Shown here one piece after another: positions 1 through 12,260 of a stretch of 64,000 nucleotides of DNA (position 1 is its first letter; the number at the start of each line of letters is the position of its first letter). Location of the stretch: assembly GCA_004123355.1 (NCBI GenBank), contig SCHM01000001.1, forward strand, positions 10,116,193 to 10,180,192, given 5' to 3'. The notes beneath the pieces were generated by a model. It was not told the DNA's origin, made no database searches, and was given only the letters and a program-made list of their open reading frames with translations. The DNA comes from Amphirosellinia nigrospora (Eukaryota; Ascomycota; Sordariomycetes; Xylariales; Xylariaceae). Both the position numbers and the translations under genes were made by a program.

Positions 1-951
1 GCTTCTTCAAGGCCACTTCGTACTTGTACGTCGTCACTATCCCATCCTCCATACACGTAGCTGACTGCCTGTTGATCTCCTTGATCTCCTTGCGACCGAG
101 CTTCACCAGCTCTTGAGCGTTGGTGTCAAGATCGAAGCGCACGAGCTCGACCTCGATGGGCACGGTGGCGTTGAAGAACAGAGGAACAGTAGCCACCGGA
201 TGGTTAGGGCTAAGGCAGTACGGGTGTCGCTCCGGGTTTAGAAAGGCAGATCTACACAGTAAAGCCAGTTAGCGAATGCATGCAGTGTGATTTCACGGCT
301 GCGGGGTCTCATACCCTTCAGGGAGGATGTTAATGATCTGCTTTCCCATGATGAGGGACGAATTTTGCAAGATGCTGGAGAGCTTGACGTTGTGCTCGGA
401 AATGGCCATTTCTTTGTCATAGAAGACCTTTAGCACGGCCAGCAACCAGCCCTGGAAAGGCAACGGGATGTTATACATCAGCCACCAATCCGAGAATACG
501 GCGAAGAAGAAGGCGACAAGAACAAATTCGGACGATAGCTCCAACCAGGGTATCCTCAGATGGGGAGGGAGAATAGGTAGATGCCATCGATCAAGGCCCA
601 TTTAAAGAAGTAGGTGGCGTGTGCGCCATTGTCCTGGACCTGCACATAATCGTACAGCCGCCATGCGAACAAGGCGACATAGACGGCGCAGGCGTAGAAG
701 CGTTGAGTGGGCGCGTCGATGATGGTGAGAGGAATCAAGGGCTGGCTCTCTGGAGGCGCTGGAACATCATTTTGGGGCGCGGGAGGCAACGGGCCTCTGG
801 GCCGCGGATCGCGACCGGCGCCGGCGCCGGCGGCGGTAGTAGGTGCCCGAGCGGGGTTGGGAGTGGTAGCAGCAGGGGCCCGTTGTCTGATGCTGGCGTT
901 TGGTGTATTGGGGAAGCCGCCTACACGGCCACGCGGCGTTTCGAGACTCAT
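1..951 (-). CDS. POM152: Nucleoporin POM152, N-terminal part (gene runs off the left edge)
   Basis: POM152 is the membrane ring nucleoporin that anchors nuclear pores; its N-terminus is cytosolic or pore-side and its long C-terminus is lumenal. The ATG at 951 gives MSLETPRGR, followed by a Pro/Ala-rich disordered stretch of about 60 residues. Three hydrophobic segments follow (around [26 protein letters not shown] and [15 protein letters not shown]). Then come the family landmarks [31 protein letters not shown] and, after an intron at 252-314, [16 protein letters not shown] and [16 protein letters not shown]. Spliced across the intron the product reads [12 protein letters not shown], as expected for the family. 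The frame breaks at the G-run 562-565: one extra base there would join SLP to LRIPWLE. The lumenal Ig-like repeats lie outside the window. The identification comes from remembered family sequence, with high confidence. Confidence 0.9.
252..314 (-). other. Intron of POM152
   Basis: On the minus strand the intron begins GTATGAG and ends TGTGTAG. Removing it restores the conserved [12 protein letters not shown] junction. Confidence 0.8.
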
Positions 952-2378
952 GGCATTCCGTGATAGCGACAGCGACAACAGCGGCGCAAGACGTCAGTAC
1001 GTACGCCTGCGTGGTGACAGGCTACGGCGGTAGAACAGCAGAGACAGCCGAGATTAGAGCAAGAGATATGCCGTTTGGAAGTTATCTCGTGCTTGGAACA
1101 CGCCGCGAAGTGTGCGGGCAAGTGGTTGCTATCAGGCGGGTACAAATGAAGCCCAATTTTTGTAGTGTAAATAAATGAGATGCCGCAGTCTATGTTCATA
1201 GCGGTAACGCTGTGGGGTTCAAAGTCGCGGCGCGTCAAGCGTCCAATAAAACACCAAAGAAAAAAAAGAGTTATCCCTGCACGGATGGGTGTTAGCGTGT
1301 GAGCCACAACAGCCACCCCCACTAAAGCTATCTAGAAAGCTACGATAGGGCATATCTATGTGTTTGATTGGAAGCCTAAGCCAGCTAGCCGTGCTTCTGA
1401 CGTTTGATAAATACCTACCTAAAGCATGCTCTATTATACATTTCCCGTTCTCTGTCATAACCCATTGCTTTTCAATATTCCCAGACTCATCTGCAATCGA
1501 TCTGAGAGTTGTCTCTTCAGTTGTGTTGACCTTATTATTTAGCTTGTCTCGCCCATCATCTGTAATTCTCTTTGAGTAAAACTAAGTCGTCGTTATAACG
1601 ATACACCCTCCTCCAGGCATTTGGACCAGTCCTAGACTACCTAGGTACGCGCCTTGGCGCCTAGTTAGACTGAAACTCCGTATGCACATTATATTGAGGA
1701 TTCATAGGCTTATAGTTGCTAGCCTCTCTCCCTGATGGCTGGGGGTGCGTTCTTTGCGGCCCCCTTTTATCATCGTTGTTATTAGGACATCTGCAGGTGT
1801 ATCTTTATTCTCTAGTCGCATCACTGGCTGCGACCTCCTCATTCTAGATCACTTAGATCTAACCTTTGTTTATCTAGGCAGTCCAAGCAGCCTGGCATGC
1901 AAATCATGAGAACCAGAGTATGGCTGATATGATAAATAAATTGTAGCCTCGCCTATCTCTTTGTGTGTTACAACGCTTGTCTGGTAAATACTATCAGCCG
2001 TGCAAGCCTCCATACACTTCCGCCTTCACCAACAACTACAACGACGACGACGCATTGACCACACCCGTAATGTTGCGATGCTATATTTTATGAAGCGGAT
2101 AGCATTGCACGCAGGTTTTCGTTATTCGAGCAAAACCCGGCATACTGTGAAGAGGTGACGTCTATTTATCGTGCTACCTTTTGCGACGGAAGCCGCTTCT
2201 CAATATCGGCCGGCGAGGCTATTTTCTTGCCACCTCAGGAATGAACAGTCCATAGCTATCCTTCACATCCTGATGGTTTCATGCCTCACCCCATTAACAA
2301 CGTCCTGATATCAGCTACGACATTCCACATCATCTAGCCCGCCTCGCCTCCCCACAAGACATCCATCATTCACCAGTC
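952..2378. other. Divergent intergenic region between POM152 and the UCH gene
   Basis: About 1.4 kb separates two divergently oriented starts, so both promoters must lie here. I see no convincing gene. Short open frames on both strands have no recognisable motifs. The stretch just before 2,379 is pyrimidine-rich, typical of a fungal 5' leader. Confidence 0.5.
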
Positions 2379-4037
2379 ATGGCCGCTTTCGAGAATAATG
2401 CACCGGCCACCAATCCTGATGACCTGCCTATGACTAACGGGATCCGCCGGTCGGGCAGGGCTAAAAGGGTGCCTATGAAGTATGACGAAGAATGCATAAT
2501 TCCTTCTGAGAAAGCCAAACCGGCCAAAATCACTACAATCAAGACCGACAGACCTAAACGGAGAGCTGCGGAGGCTGCTCGACAGCAGATGGTCCCCGAG
2601 GAGGTCGCCACTCTTCAAGAACAGGTATTTGCCCGCATGGATATCGATGAGCGCCAGGAATACCGTGGGTGGGTTGAGTTGGAATCTGAACCCGTGAGTT
2701 TCTGACTTGCCAAAGTGGCTCACTCTTCAATTCACTAATAACAGAATAGGCTTTTTTCAACGCCATGCTCCAGGATCTTGATGCAAAAGCTCTCAAGGTA
2801 CAAGAGGTATTTGCACTAGACAAGGCGACTCTAGCAGAACTGCCGTAAGTCTACCATTCGAATATCAAAGCGGGAGCACTACTAACTGGTCAGCAACCCC
2901 GTCCACGGCCTCATATTTCTTTACGGATGGACTAATGAAGACGAATCCAATGAAGCCCGCCAGGACTGTCCAGCAACCCTTTGGTTTGGTAACCAGGTAT
3001 GTGATAACTATCACTTCCTACCTATTCGAAGCTAACCGTGAATAGACCACTGCCAACGCCTGTGCTACTGTTGCCTTGATGAATATCATTATGAACGCGC
3101 ATGCCGTCAGGCTTGGCCCCGAATTGGAAGAGTTTAGACAGACAACTAAGTCGCTTCCCCCGCCTCATCGCGGGCATGCGCTTGATACCAACGATTTCAT
3201 CCGCGCTATCCACAATTCCGTTGCTCGGTAAGTTCCCAGGGGAGCGCTAGGCCGTTTTTCTAATCTGCTCCTAGTCGAAACGACTTACTATCCGAAGACC
3301 TACTACTTGATAATAAATTGGAGTCGGCCTGCAAAAGGAGGGCAGGCCCTGCCAAGAAAAAAAGAAAGACATCTAATACCAGCAAGCGAAACCATGAGCC
3401 AAGCGCATATCATTACATCGCCTTCGTCCCCGTCGATGGTGAGGTATGGGAGCTCGACGGTCTTGAAAGTCTGCCGCTTTGTCTGGGTAAGCTTATCAAC
3501 CCATCAATCACCCAATCCTTATGCTGAGAGCACCGGCTATCTTGTAGGTCCCTACGCGCTCGATGGCCCTGACACCTGCTCCACATCGCCAGCAAAGCCA
3601 TACAGGACGCATGAGTCGACAGGACGACGAATACCCATCCTTCAACTTACTAGCTGTCTGCCAATCGCCCCTCTAACGCTCTCGCAAGGCCTCGCGAAGA
3701 GTCTCGCGACGTCCGAGGCGCTCGGCGTCAGCGACGTGTGGAAAAGCTTCCCCGACGAGCACCTCGCGCGCTTCGGACTAACCCGCAAGCAGATCCTTGC
3801 CGAATTCCCTCCATCGTCACTGAAAGACGCGCAGGTGTCTACACCTGAGGAGCTGCGCGCTGAAACGGAGGCGCTGGAGGCGCAGTGTGTCGAAGAGGTG
3901 GCCGCCGTAGACGATGCCGTCGAGATGATTCGTGCACGACAGAGGGATTACACGCCTGCTATTCACTACTGGGTACGCGTGCTAGCCGAGAAGGGGTGTT
4001 GAGGGAGTTGATTCAGGAGACGGATTCGCTCGGTTGA
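2379..4037 (+). CDS. Ubiquitin C-terminal hydrolase, peptidase family C12 (UCH37/Uch2-like)
   Basis: This cysteine protease removes ubiquitin from the C-terminus of small adducts; UCH37-type members work at the 26S proteasome. The ATG at 2379 starts a basic N-terminal tail of about 100 residues (GIRRSGRAKRVPMKYDEE). The catalytic core follows: oxyanion Gln in LWFGNQ, nucleophile Cys in NACATVALMN, His in AYHYIAFVPV and Asp in VWELDG, so all four key residues are present. Introns that keep the frame are 2694-2749, 2845-2893, 2997-3045, 3238-3274 and 3487-3547. The C-terminus has the family pattern (RQRDYTPAIHYWVRVLAEKG, then VLRELIQETD). Three frame breaks lie near 3,608, 3,675 and in the G-run 3,993-3,996; one added G at the last restores the tail and the TGA at 4035-4037. 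The proteasomal role is inferred from the family. Confidence 0.85.
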
Positions 4038-5063
4038 GGGAGCAAGGCGTTGGCCACTCGTAGTCGTCTTTGGCTTTGTGTGAGGTGGTGATATATGCTC
4101 CTGGGCTATACAGTTACTACCTCGCTACTTAAGCTAAGAGAGCAAAAGGACTGGGACACGAGTAGAGGCGGGCGGGCACCGAGCTATTCCAGGTGCCTTC
4201 CACACAAGGGCATATTGTGCCTACATACCCACACTCCAAGGCGCAGCAGAACATACCACTTCCAGATCTGTATTTTCTATGTAGAAATCAGGACACTGGG
4301 CTATCTAGGTCCAACCCTCCGGGAAGACGCAGCGAAGTAAGCAGGCCTGTCTGGTCTAATATCCAGAGACAGAGACCCGAGCTTCACGCATAACTTTGGA
4401 ATTTGGGCTTTGAGTATTGGGAAACGACTTTGTATCACTACCTCACATTAACGAACATATAGAAGTAGAGTAACAGGGTCGCTAGCATGATAGGAGTGAA
4501 TGAAGATCAGGGGCGGCATATTCGCCCAGCAGATTTGGTATGCAAAGATAGATAAGATACCTAACCAAGCAGGAGACAAGCAGAACCCACTCTCCAACAT
4601 GCTCGATTTCGATAATGTATGAGAGTCTGGTATAAAAAATATTCACAATTTACTCCTGTTTGTTTCCAGACAGAAAGATTTTAACAATAGCTACCTGACT
4701 ACTTAGTTGCTCACAAGCATCCACAGCCAAACCAAGTCAGCATACTGAGGTGAACTACAACGGCTAACCGACCAAACCAATCACAGGGAAATATTTATCG
4801 CATTGTGGTACAGTAATCAAACCTACTCGTGTACATAAAATAACCATACGCAAGGGCGCCCCTCTATCTAAAGCAAAACCCCCACGGAAAACCCATCCGT
4901 AACATATCATTACGTAGCATCACGACCAATCCCGTGACAGCATACGCCCGCTCCACCATGGTATAATAAACATACACAGACTGTCCGTTCCCATGTCGCC
5001 GAGCTCCAGAAACTCAATATGTGTTGTGCCATTACTCTCCCCACCCCGCTCACCCAAGGAAGC
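4038..5063. other. Intergenic, convergent UCH / phosphatidylserine synthase
   Basis: The two flanking genes converge, so both 3' untranslated regions lie here. Small open frames show no recognisable protein signature. Nothing else is supported. Confidence 0.5.
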
Positions 5064-6126
5064 CTAAGGTTTCGGCACATGTAGACTCTTACTACACATA
5101 AGGCTCCCGTGGATGAGGAACAGGATGACGACGGGGTGGACCTCGAAGGCGGAGCCAGCAAACCAGAGGCCGCCAGGGACATCGGTGAGAATACGGTTCT
5201 GCGAGACCCACCAGGCCATGAGGGCGTCGAGTCCTAGCGTCGTGGGGATGGGTGTGCCCTCAAAGTAGCTTGCCTTACCTGCGGCGTCCTTGGGGATGTT
5301 GGCCGCCGTCACATTGAACCGGGCTAGGCGCGTGAGACCACAGAGCACAAAGGCAGTCAAGCATACGTGGTCGAGCGTCGTGCGGAGGCCGATACTGAAG
5401 GCTACGCAGGCCGGGGCCAGACCGAAGGATATCTGCATCTGGTTAGCGGCTTCGTCGCAAGGTCGGCACGTGTATGAAGGCCATTGCAGGGTGGTCTTGA
5501 GGAGTAGTGTGGAGATACATACTAGATCAGCCAGCGAGTCTAGCTCCTGTCCCATCATGCTGCTCTTCTTGCGCCACCGCGCGACGCGTCCGTCCATGAA
5601 GTCGAAGAAGAGACCGAATGGGAGAAATGCCAGGGCGAGGTACAGGTTACTCTTGTCTGAAGGGTCGCCAAGGCAATAGCGTAAAGAGGAGAAGATGGAC
5701 AGAATGCCACAGGCTCCTGTTATGGAGGTAAGTCAGCCGTGGGTGATGATGTGGGAGCAGTAGCTTTATTGAATAAGGGGCAAGCGAGTGTCAGGGATAG
5801 CATACCGTTCAACTCAGTGATGTAGTCTGCCATATGCAGAGCCCGCAAGAGTGAAAAGTGGCCGGTGGTCGATGCCAGGAGGTCTTTCTGTTTATCGTAG
5901 GCTAAACTTGTCTGTTAGCACGACTGCTATCCCTACCTAGCCAAGTAGACGAAAGTCAGCGGCGGACACATGGCTTGGCCTAGCATTGCCCAGCACCGCG
6001 AATTCCCAAAGAAGAGAAGATGGCTCTATGTTGTTCCGTGCTCGGGATAAGAGGGCAGGTAGGTATTCCACGTACAAGGCTCGCTTCCAACACTGGCACC
6101 GCCTTTGCACTGGTTCGTTTCGACAT
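5064..6126 (-). CDS. CHO1: CDP-diacylglycerol--serine O-phosphatidyltransferase (phosphatidylserine synthase)
   Basis: The enzyme makes phosphatidylserine from CDP-diacylglycerol and L-serine in the ER membrane, the entry to the PS-PE-PC pathway. The full CDP-alcohol phosphatidyltransferase signature DGx2ARx8Gx3Dx3D is visible in MDGRVARWRKKSSMMGQELD and the residues after it (Asp at the end of SLAD). Conserved flanks include HMADYITELNG, RYCLGDPSDKSN, ISFGLAPACVAFSIG, GLTRLARFNVTAA and FEGTPIPTTLG. The start ATG at 6126 gives MSKRTSAKAVP, the usual N-terminus. Exons are about 6076-6126, 5806-5893, 5526-5716 and 5064-5432; the third intron (GTATGT..CAG) restores LADL-ISFG. The junction of exons 1 and 2 is one base off and may hide an indel. 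The product ends SLHVPKP, as in relatives. Confidence 0.93.
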
Positions 6127-7675
6127 GGCTACAGCCTCGGTCTTGGATGTCTCAAGTTCTTTTGTGTACAAATCAGCCACTTATTCGGTAGTAGTCTAAG
6201 ATTTGCTGTTTCGTGTCGGAGACGGGTTCTCGTCGTAGTTGTAATTCGTGTAAACCAAGGTAACGCTAGGGCGATTTGCGAATGTGGTTGATAGAAGGGA
6301 TATTGGGAGAAAGAGGCGGGGGGCGGGAGAGCGGGAGATCGTAGGTAACGAACTTCGTTGTTGAACAGGGTAATGGTCTGTCCGCCGAGTTTTAGCAACG
6401 ATGTCGAGACTGTCGAGTTTGCGTTCTCTATGGCTAGGTCGTAATTCAACCTAGACGACAGATGTGCGAGTGAGAAAGATCGGTGATGTACATATAGGTA
6501 CCCAGATAGATAGGTAGGCAGAACCTGGAAGACACCTAAGTCAAGGCTACCTAGGGTAGCACTAGCATAGATAGTTACGTAGGTATGTTTATTCAGAGGG
6601 TACTGTAGGTAGTAGGTAGGTAGCTCGATGAAGTCATTTTCCAAGCTTCACGGTGGGTCGGCTGGCTTTAGCCGACTTGGGTTAGGCGTTAAAAGGCCTT
6701 GTCGCTTATCGCTTATCTACCCTACTGCCATGCCTTCGATCGCGATCGCGGGGCTATCATGTTTATAGTCTAGAAAGGAAAAATGGATTTTCTGGCCTAA
6801 TCCACTAAGGGTACCCATGAACGTAACCTGGATTGTGCCTAACAGGCATAGAAACCCACAAGTGGCATCGGGAAAGAAAACGATCAAGACCATTCGGATG
6901 ACCTCAAATTCAGGACAAGGTTCTACATAATAAAAGACAGTGACACTGGGCTCCGTGCTGTCTAATGCTTCTGTTGCCCATGTTTATAGAATAAAGAGTC
7001 TTCAATATAGGATTGCTGGAGCTGAGCTTGTCAGAACAGATAGCCAGTTCTTAGTTCAACCCTCAAATGGCTCAAGCATTTTAGGGGTAGAGATGGATTT
7101 TTTCGATATCACCGAATGACATGTGACCAGCATATAGTGGGGGATCACATGGAGCCTCTATCGCAGGATGCCCTATTCTCATGGACGGTGAATTAAAGCG
7201 TTTACCTGTAGTATTTTAAGTATCTATCCATGGACTGAACCCAAAGCATCCCCTTGACCGGTTAGATTTTGGTCTTCCGCAATACTCAACCAAAGGTTTA
7301 GCCGGGTTTGTCCCATGCTAGTCCATCTCTTATAAATTGTCACATGTTGATTTACGAGAACTGTCATTTCTACATAAGATTTAATCATGTGGTCGTTGAC
7401 TAACTTCTTATGTACAATGTTCTAGTCAACATTACCATAAAGTACCTAGACTCTCCACTAACGCCGAGATGCATATATGCTCTTTGGGTATCCCTAGCCA
7501 TGACCTGAATTGATCCTAATCGTATGAACCCAATGAAAATGGTTCACAATTTCCCCCCATCTTCCGTCCTCAGTCCTTTATTAGTAGTATACCAGCCCGG
7601 CGTCTGCTTCGACTCCCCATGAGAAGTATGCGCCGGGGGTCGACCTCTTTGTCTCGCCATCCACTTAAATTCCGT
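6127..7675. other. Intergenic region, no gene recognised
   Basis: It includes the upstream region of phosphatidylserine synthase and the 3' side of the jacalin/metallopeptidase gene. A short run of CGATCG steps occurs near 6,737-6,752. A 171-residue open frame on the minus strand (6129-6644) is low-complexity and overlaps the PSS promoter, so I did not call it. Confidence 0.45.
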
Positions 7676-10224
7676 CTATCGTGTGATGAGCAGACATAAG
7701 CTGTCGAGCCAGTCTGCACAGGATCCCGACACCCCGCAGATCTTGTAGCCATTGGGCACGAATAAAGTACGCCTTTAATGGGCATTAGCAACGTGATAGG
7801 TAGAGATTTGAGATTTAGATGAAAACTTACATCGATCCGCCACTCGCGTTACCGTAGATTGGCGACCTTCGTCCTGTGCTGGTGAGGATTTGGATGGCAT
7901 CGATCCATGATCCAACTCGGACGGCGAAGCCTGCTATCACTTCGGCATTGTGAATTTCTATACCGATTAGCTAAATTGTCCGACGAGACCAGAAGACTAG
8001 GTAATAGCAACTAACCCATGCTGAACCTGTCACCGCCCGGTTTCCCCCCTCGCTTGCCGAAAAGCTGGCTTGATCCATCGTCGTAGTGGAACTCAAGTCC
8101 GTCCACCGCATCACCATGATAGACAGTCACGCGGGCCAGAATACGATTGATACTAGCCACGGCATTGCTGAAAACGATCTCTTGAGGCTCGCTGTCCTTC
8201 AACTGCGAGGCGCCAATTTTGGTGCTTCGGTATGCCACTTTACCCAACGGCCCAGGAGTTAGCTTGACGGACGACGTGGTAAACAGCTGGTGAAGATCGT
8301 CGACAACCAACTCTCCTCCGCTCATAGATCTGACGATTATCTTCAAATTAGAACGGCGTTTACCCTCAGGCAGTCGCTCACGTAGCTCTGCTTCTACCAA
8401 GGTAGTCCGTTTAGTCATCTGTCCGTCAAGGGGATACTCGATCCACGTGCTACAAAACATGTCGCCTTCTACAAAGATCTCTGTGGATAGTAATCCCGCG
8501 CTTGCCGTGACGAGGAGCTTGTCCTTCTCCACAACCCATCCGTGGATAGTTCCGTCGGGAAACGGAATCTTGTCGGCAGCATTTCGGAACAGAGGGTGAA
8601 ATCGATATCTTAGAAGATCCAATCTATGCCAGATCGGTTCGTCTTTTGGCTCGACCGGTCCACCCTTTGACTTGGTCCGCGTTGAATAGGCCTCTCTTAT
8701 CATGAACGCACGGTTCAACGTCACAAAATCCTTGGCCATGATACCCCTCTGGCGGGGAGATCCCAGTGAGTGGCCTACCTCGCGGAGGTGGGCGCCAATG
8801 CCGTAGGTAGCGGCTTCCCATGAGCTACCTGTTACGTTGACCTCATTGGCGACAATTTTGAGGTCCGTTGGTGAGCAATCCCTAAATGCCTTGACAACGT
8901 CGGAAATAGTCGCGGGGTAGTACTGGAGGCACTGCGAGCCAAACATGGCCAGGTGGAGGTCATCGCCAACCTGACCCCCAAACGTCGTGTGGCCGGTCGT
9001 CATATTCTCCTTCGTATCCGGGTGGGGGTCGAGTACTACGGCTGCAATATACTGCTTCTGGCCGGGCGTCATGCGGAAATAATCCCTCAATGCGGTAGCT
9101 GCGATATCAACAAGGCTACTCTTCTTCGGAGCATCAAGACTTTGCTGGGCATGCTCTAGATCGTACATCTCGGCAACAGTTTTGTCGGTTCGAATTATAT
9201 GTACTCGGGCCTCGGATCGCATTGCGTGTTCATAAAAGTCGCGAGCATGGCTTGTGCCGTTCGTCCATTCTTCATCAAAGCGAAACGTGCGTCGGCCTAG
9301 ACCGTTCTTCTCCATCTGTTCGGCAGTAAATGATTGCCAGAGGTAGGCAGCCGTTCGAAACTTGCGAACTGCCACTTCCAAATCGTTTGCCTCTTCCCGC
9401 TCCCGTGTCGGGACATGATCGATCGTGAAAGGAGAGTCTTTGGCGATCAAGATTGCGAGTTGAAGTGGTGGGGCGTTCTTCGGGTCAAACATGTAGAGAA
9501 CAATGCTCGAGCGATGTATCGCTGTAGACCCAGGCTTCTGGTACTCGAAGCCTATTGTGTTTGGTCCCGGAAAGAGGTAAACAAGGGCTTTAAATCGTGC
9601 GCCTTGGACTGGCCATGCGGTGGAGGGGAAAGCCTTGTCGGGGCGGTATATAAACACAGTACCGTCGATCTGGGGATGCGGATCTTGTCCTATAATGCCA
9701 GTCACAAGCAATACCTTCTGGTAAACCTATTCGGCTGTAAGCATATACCACAATAGTTGACGACGGCTAATTATAGCTCTCAGGGGTGAGGCAAGAGCGC
9801 GGCATAGAGGTGCAGGGGGGATTGTAGGGTCACAACGAAATAGAGAGTAGAAGGAGGGTTATGCAACTTACGGTAGATTTATCTCGAATACTGGTCACCT
9901 GTGGCGCAAATTGTGACAAGGCCGGGTGGTACTGGGATTGTTCCTGGAGGTCTTTAGTTGAGCGAGGTTCGGAAGAAACACTCTCTGCTATACTGTATCG
10001 GTTGCTGTTCGGTTCAAACGGCGGTCTCGTCACGGCGGGATTTGTGTATGGAGGGCAGGATCCGACTCGTTGGCGAGGGAGGGGGGTGTTATAGATCCTA
10101 CCGAAGATAACTCCTGACTCGAACTCGACGGTTCATCGTTACTCGACGTGTCGGTTGATCGACTGGTTCGAAAGCTGGCGAGCGAACGCCTTCGAATCTG
10201 CTTGAAACTAAATTTCGGTGCCAT
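7676..10224 (-). CDS. Metallopeptidase-like protein with C-terminal jacalin domain (YIL108W family), zinc site degenerate
   Basis: It belongs to the fungal 'Metallopep' putative peptidase family with a C-terminal jacalin-like beta-prism. The ATG at 10224 starts a Ser-rich disordered tail (MAPKFSFKQIRRRS). An intron (GTAAGT..TAG) then joins RDKST to VYQKVLLVTG. The long central exon carries WPVQGARFKALVYLFPGPN, GHTTFGGQVGDDLHLAMFGS and GSSWEAATYGIGAHL. The expected HExxHxxGxxH zinc motif instead reads R-E-V-G-H-S-L-G-S-P-R: the first and third metal-binding His are both Arg (CGC codons at 8779-8784 region and 8752-8754). The jacalin domain (GDAVDGLEFHYDDGSSQLFGKRGGKPGG) continues through two small exons to GVSGSCADWLDSL and the TAG at 7676-7678. 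One frame break lies near 10,035. The missing ligands suggest a non-proteolytic or lectin-like role (inference). Confidence 0.83.
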
Positions 10225-11690
10225 GGTGGCTTAATTGGAGCGAAATCTTGCGCGTCAGAGAGGAAAACAGGGGGGAGAATGCAATGCAATGCCAATGACC
10301 TTAAGAAATGTGCAATTTCGACAGATATAGACACAGATCCGGCGGAGAGAAGGCAGTCAGAGGCGTAGTAAGAGAGGCTGGAAAGAGACCAGCAACAAGT
10401 GTTGTTTCCTCTAGTTCAGAATGTATGGTGGGTTGTAGACCACAGGGGAGACACACCCCTCTGGTAACTATTGTCCTGGATACCAAGGAGCCACTGCCTT
10501 CTAAACACGCTGCGCGTCGCCAGTTGCGGCTCAGCAGCGCGGCTCAACAATTGTGGCCTCACGAAGAATTTCGACTTCGCGAAGCAGAGCAGTTCAACAG
10601 TATGGCTGTAGCGTGGCTGGTGGCTAACCTGAGCTGCTGTAGGGACAGCTCGGCGAATTGACGACAAGCAAACAAACGAAGGGCCGAAGCAACAAGGACG
10701 ATAGGACTCGCTGGAAAAAGTTGCGCTCGGTGCATGAGCTATAGTTCAAGAGCAAGTAGCGTCAAAAACAATCAGAGCATTTGTCAACAAAATAGTGCCA
10801 TTAACATTAATATAGGGACATGTCATAGGCCCGGCAGCCTGATGCTAGGGGAGGTTTAAAAGAAGAGAGAGCGAGAGACGGGATGCCAACTAGGACGATA
10901 ATTCTGAATATCGTGTTTTGATGAACAACGAGGAAGGTTGGCTCAACTCAACAGCCAACTAAGACCCAAGCCAACCATGGTCGCCAACAGGAACAACCTT
11001 ACTACTGTACCCAGCTCCTGTCGGCAACGGCACCAGGACAGACAAATGTGGATGGGAGTGATGGGCGGAAGGAGATGGGATTGTGGAGCTGTCGATCTAA
11101 GAAGCAGGTTGGAGTGAGGTAAGCTTGGAATACGGGTAATGACATGGGTCCGCCGGCAGCTTGCAGATGGGAATAGTGGACTGGATGCAGCGGATGGGAT
11201 GGGAATGGCACGCAAGCACGGTTGGGGCCGTCGGGCTCGCACAGTATGCCTTCTATACTGTGCGTGTGCTGTGCAGTACTGATGCTGGTGCTGAGTCTGC
11301 TGCACCTGCCTCACGGTCGCAGGTCTACAGTACACCGTCCTTGACTTGTCGGAAGATCTGTGAAACCCTCCGTGTGCACAGAACCAAGAATGACTGCCAA
11401 GAAAGAAACAGTCTGGTTAGTTAACGATGACGTCTTGACTCCCGGATCTGGTATCGAGATTGATTGGGCCCCACAAAGTTTCAAGCCAGTTGCTAATACA
11501 GTATGCGTAGATAGACAATGACACGACGATGATCTACGCTACCTACTGCAGACAGACATGGGCAGACATGGACATCACCCGGCTCTCGAAAATGGCACAC
11601 GATAAAAACGGCCGACGGGCCAATTGAAGCTACCGTAGCGGACAAAGGGGGTATACAAAATGATCATATCTAGGATTGCAAAAAATAAAA
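10225..11690. other. Intergenic region, no gene recognised
   Basis: This lies upstream of the jacalin/metallopeptidase gene and borders the AT-rich island. Several 60-130-residue open frames overlap on both strands with no family signature. From about 11,640 the composition turns steeply AT-rich. Confidence 0.45.
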
Positions 11691-11810
11691 AGTATTATAA
11701 AAAATAAAATTATCATAACATTATAAATTTTATAAAAATAATTATTATAATTTTTTATAAAAATAATTATTTTATTTTTAGTATAGCTAGCAATTTTAAA
11801 ATAATTTTTT

Positions 11811-11911
11811 TGACACGGAAAAACAGTGGGACCACACAGGTTGTGTGATCTAGCCCGTATTATAGGCTATATTGCAGATATAGCCCCACCTACCCCTAGC
11901 GGCCCGTGTCA
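11811..11911 (+). repeat. 101-bp terminal-type repeat, left copy (TGACACGG ... CCGTGTCA)
   Basis: The unit begins TGACACGGAAAAACAGTG and ends GCGGCCCGTGTCA, so it has 8-bp inverted ends and a TG..CA outline. The same 101-bp unit recurs in the same orientation at 20,391-20,491. The left copy keeps G where the right copy has A at most differences. A T-run abuts the left side (11,805-11,810) and a T-run also follows the right copy, consistent with a 5-bp duplication. It could be a short LTR or a MITE-like element. Confidence 0.7.
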
Positions 11912-12149
11912 AGTGCCGGCGGGCAGGAAATACGGCCATTGCCCTCAATGGTGGTCGGGACAGCAGCCTTACTGCCAGTGCTTCCGCGGCTGTTGACCAG
12001 CTGCAATCTGCAGCCACCGCACTAGTTGGACTTACTGCTACCTAATTGGCTGGACTTACAGACTTGGCCCACCAGGGCCCTGCACGCCATTTAACCCCTC
12101 CTTTCTACAGGGACCTAGATGGCACTGTTCCTAGTGGCAAATGAAAATT

Positions 12150-12240
12150 CAACGCGCCCGGGAATCGAACCCCCTGCCCCTGGTCTGGTGGGTTATGGCG
12201 CGCCACTAGTACTGTGCTACCCGCAATGCCGCTTGACCAC
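12150..12240 (-). repeat. tRNA-like Pol III promoter patch (possible SINE head or decayed tRNA)
   Basis: Read on the minus strand it holds GGTTCGATTCC (a perfect B box, near 12,160-12,172). About 37 bases upstream is TAGCACAGTAC, close to an A box. The predicted acceptor ends do not pair and the T stem has mismatches, so it is not a plausible functional tRNA. A tRNA-derived SINE head or a tRNA relic fits best. It lies in the non-RIPped patch. Confidence 0.45.
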
Positions 12241-12260
12241 AACGTATCGCTAGCTACCAT

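Noticed and set aside
6129-6644. 171-residue minus-strand open frame upstream of phosphatidylserine synthase
   Set aside because: It is composed of tandem TACC/TACG-like simple sequence and overlaps the first exon in another frame.
12150-12240. A functional tRNA gene on the minus strand
   Set aside because: The B box is perfect, but the acceptor ends do not pair and the T stem has mismatches, so only a tRNA-like repeat is reported.
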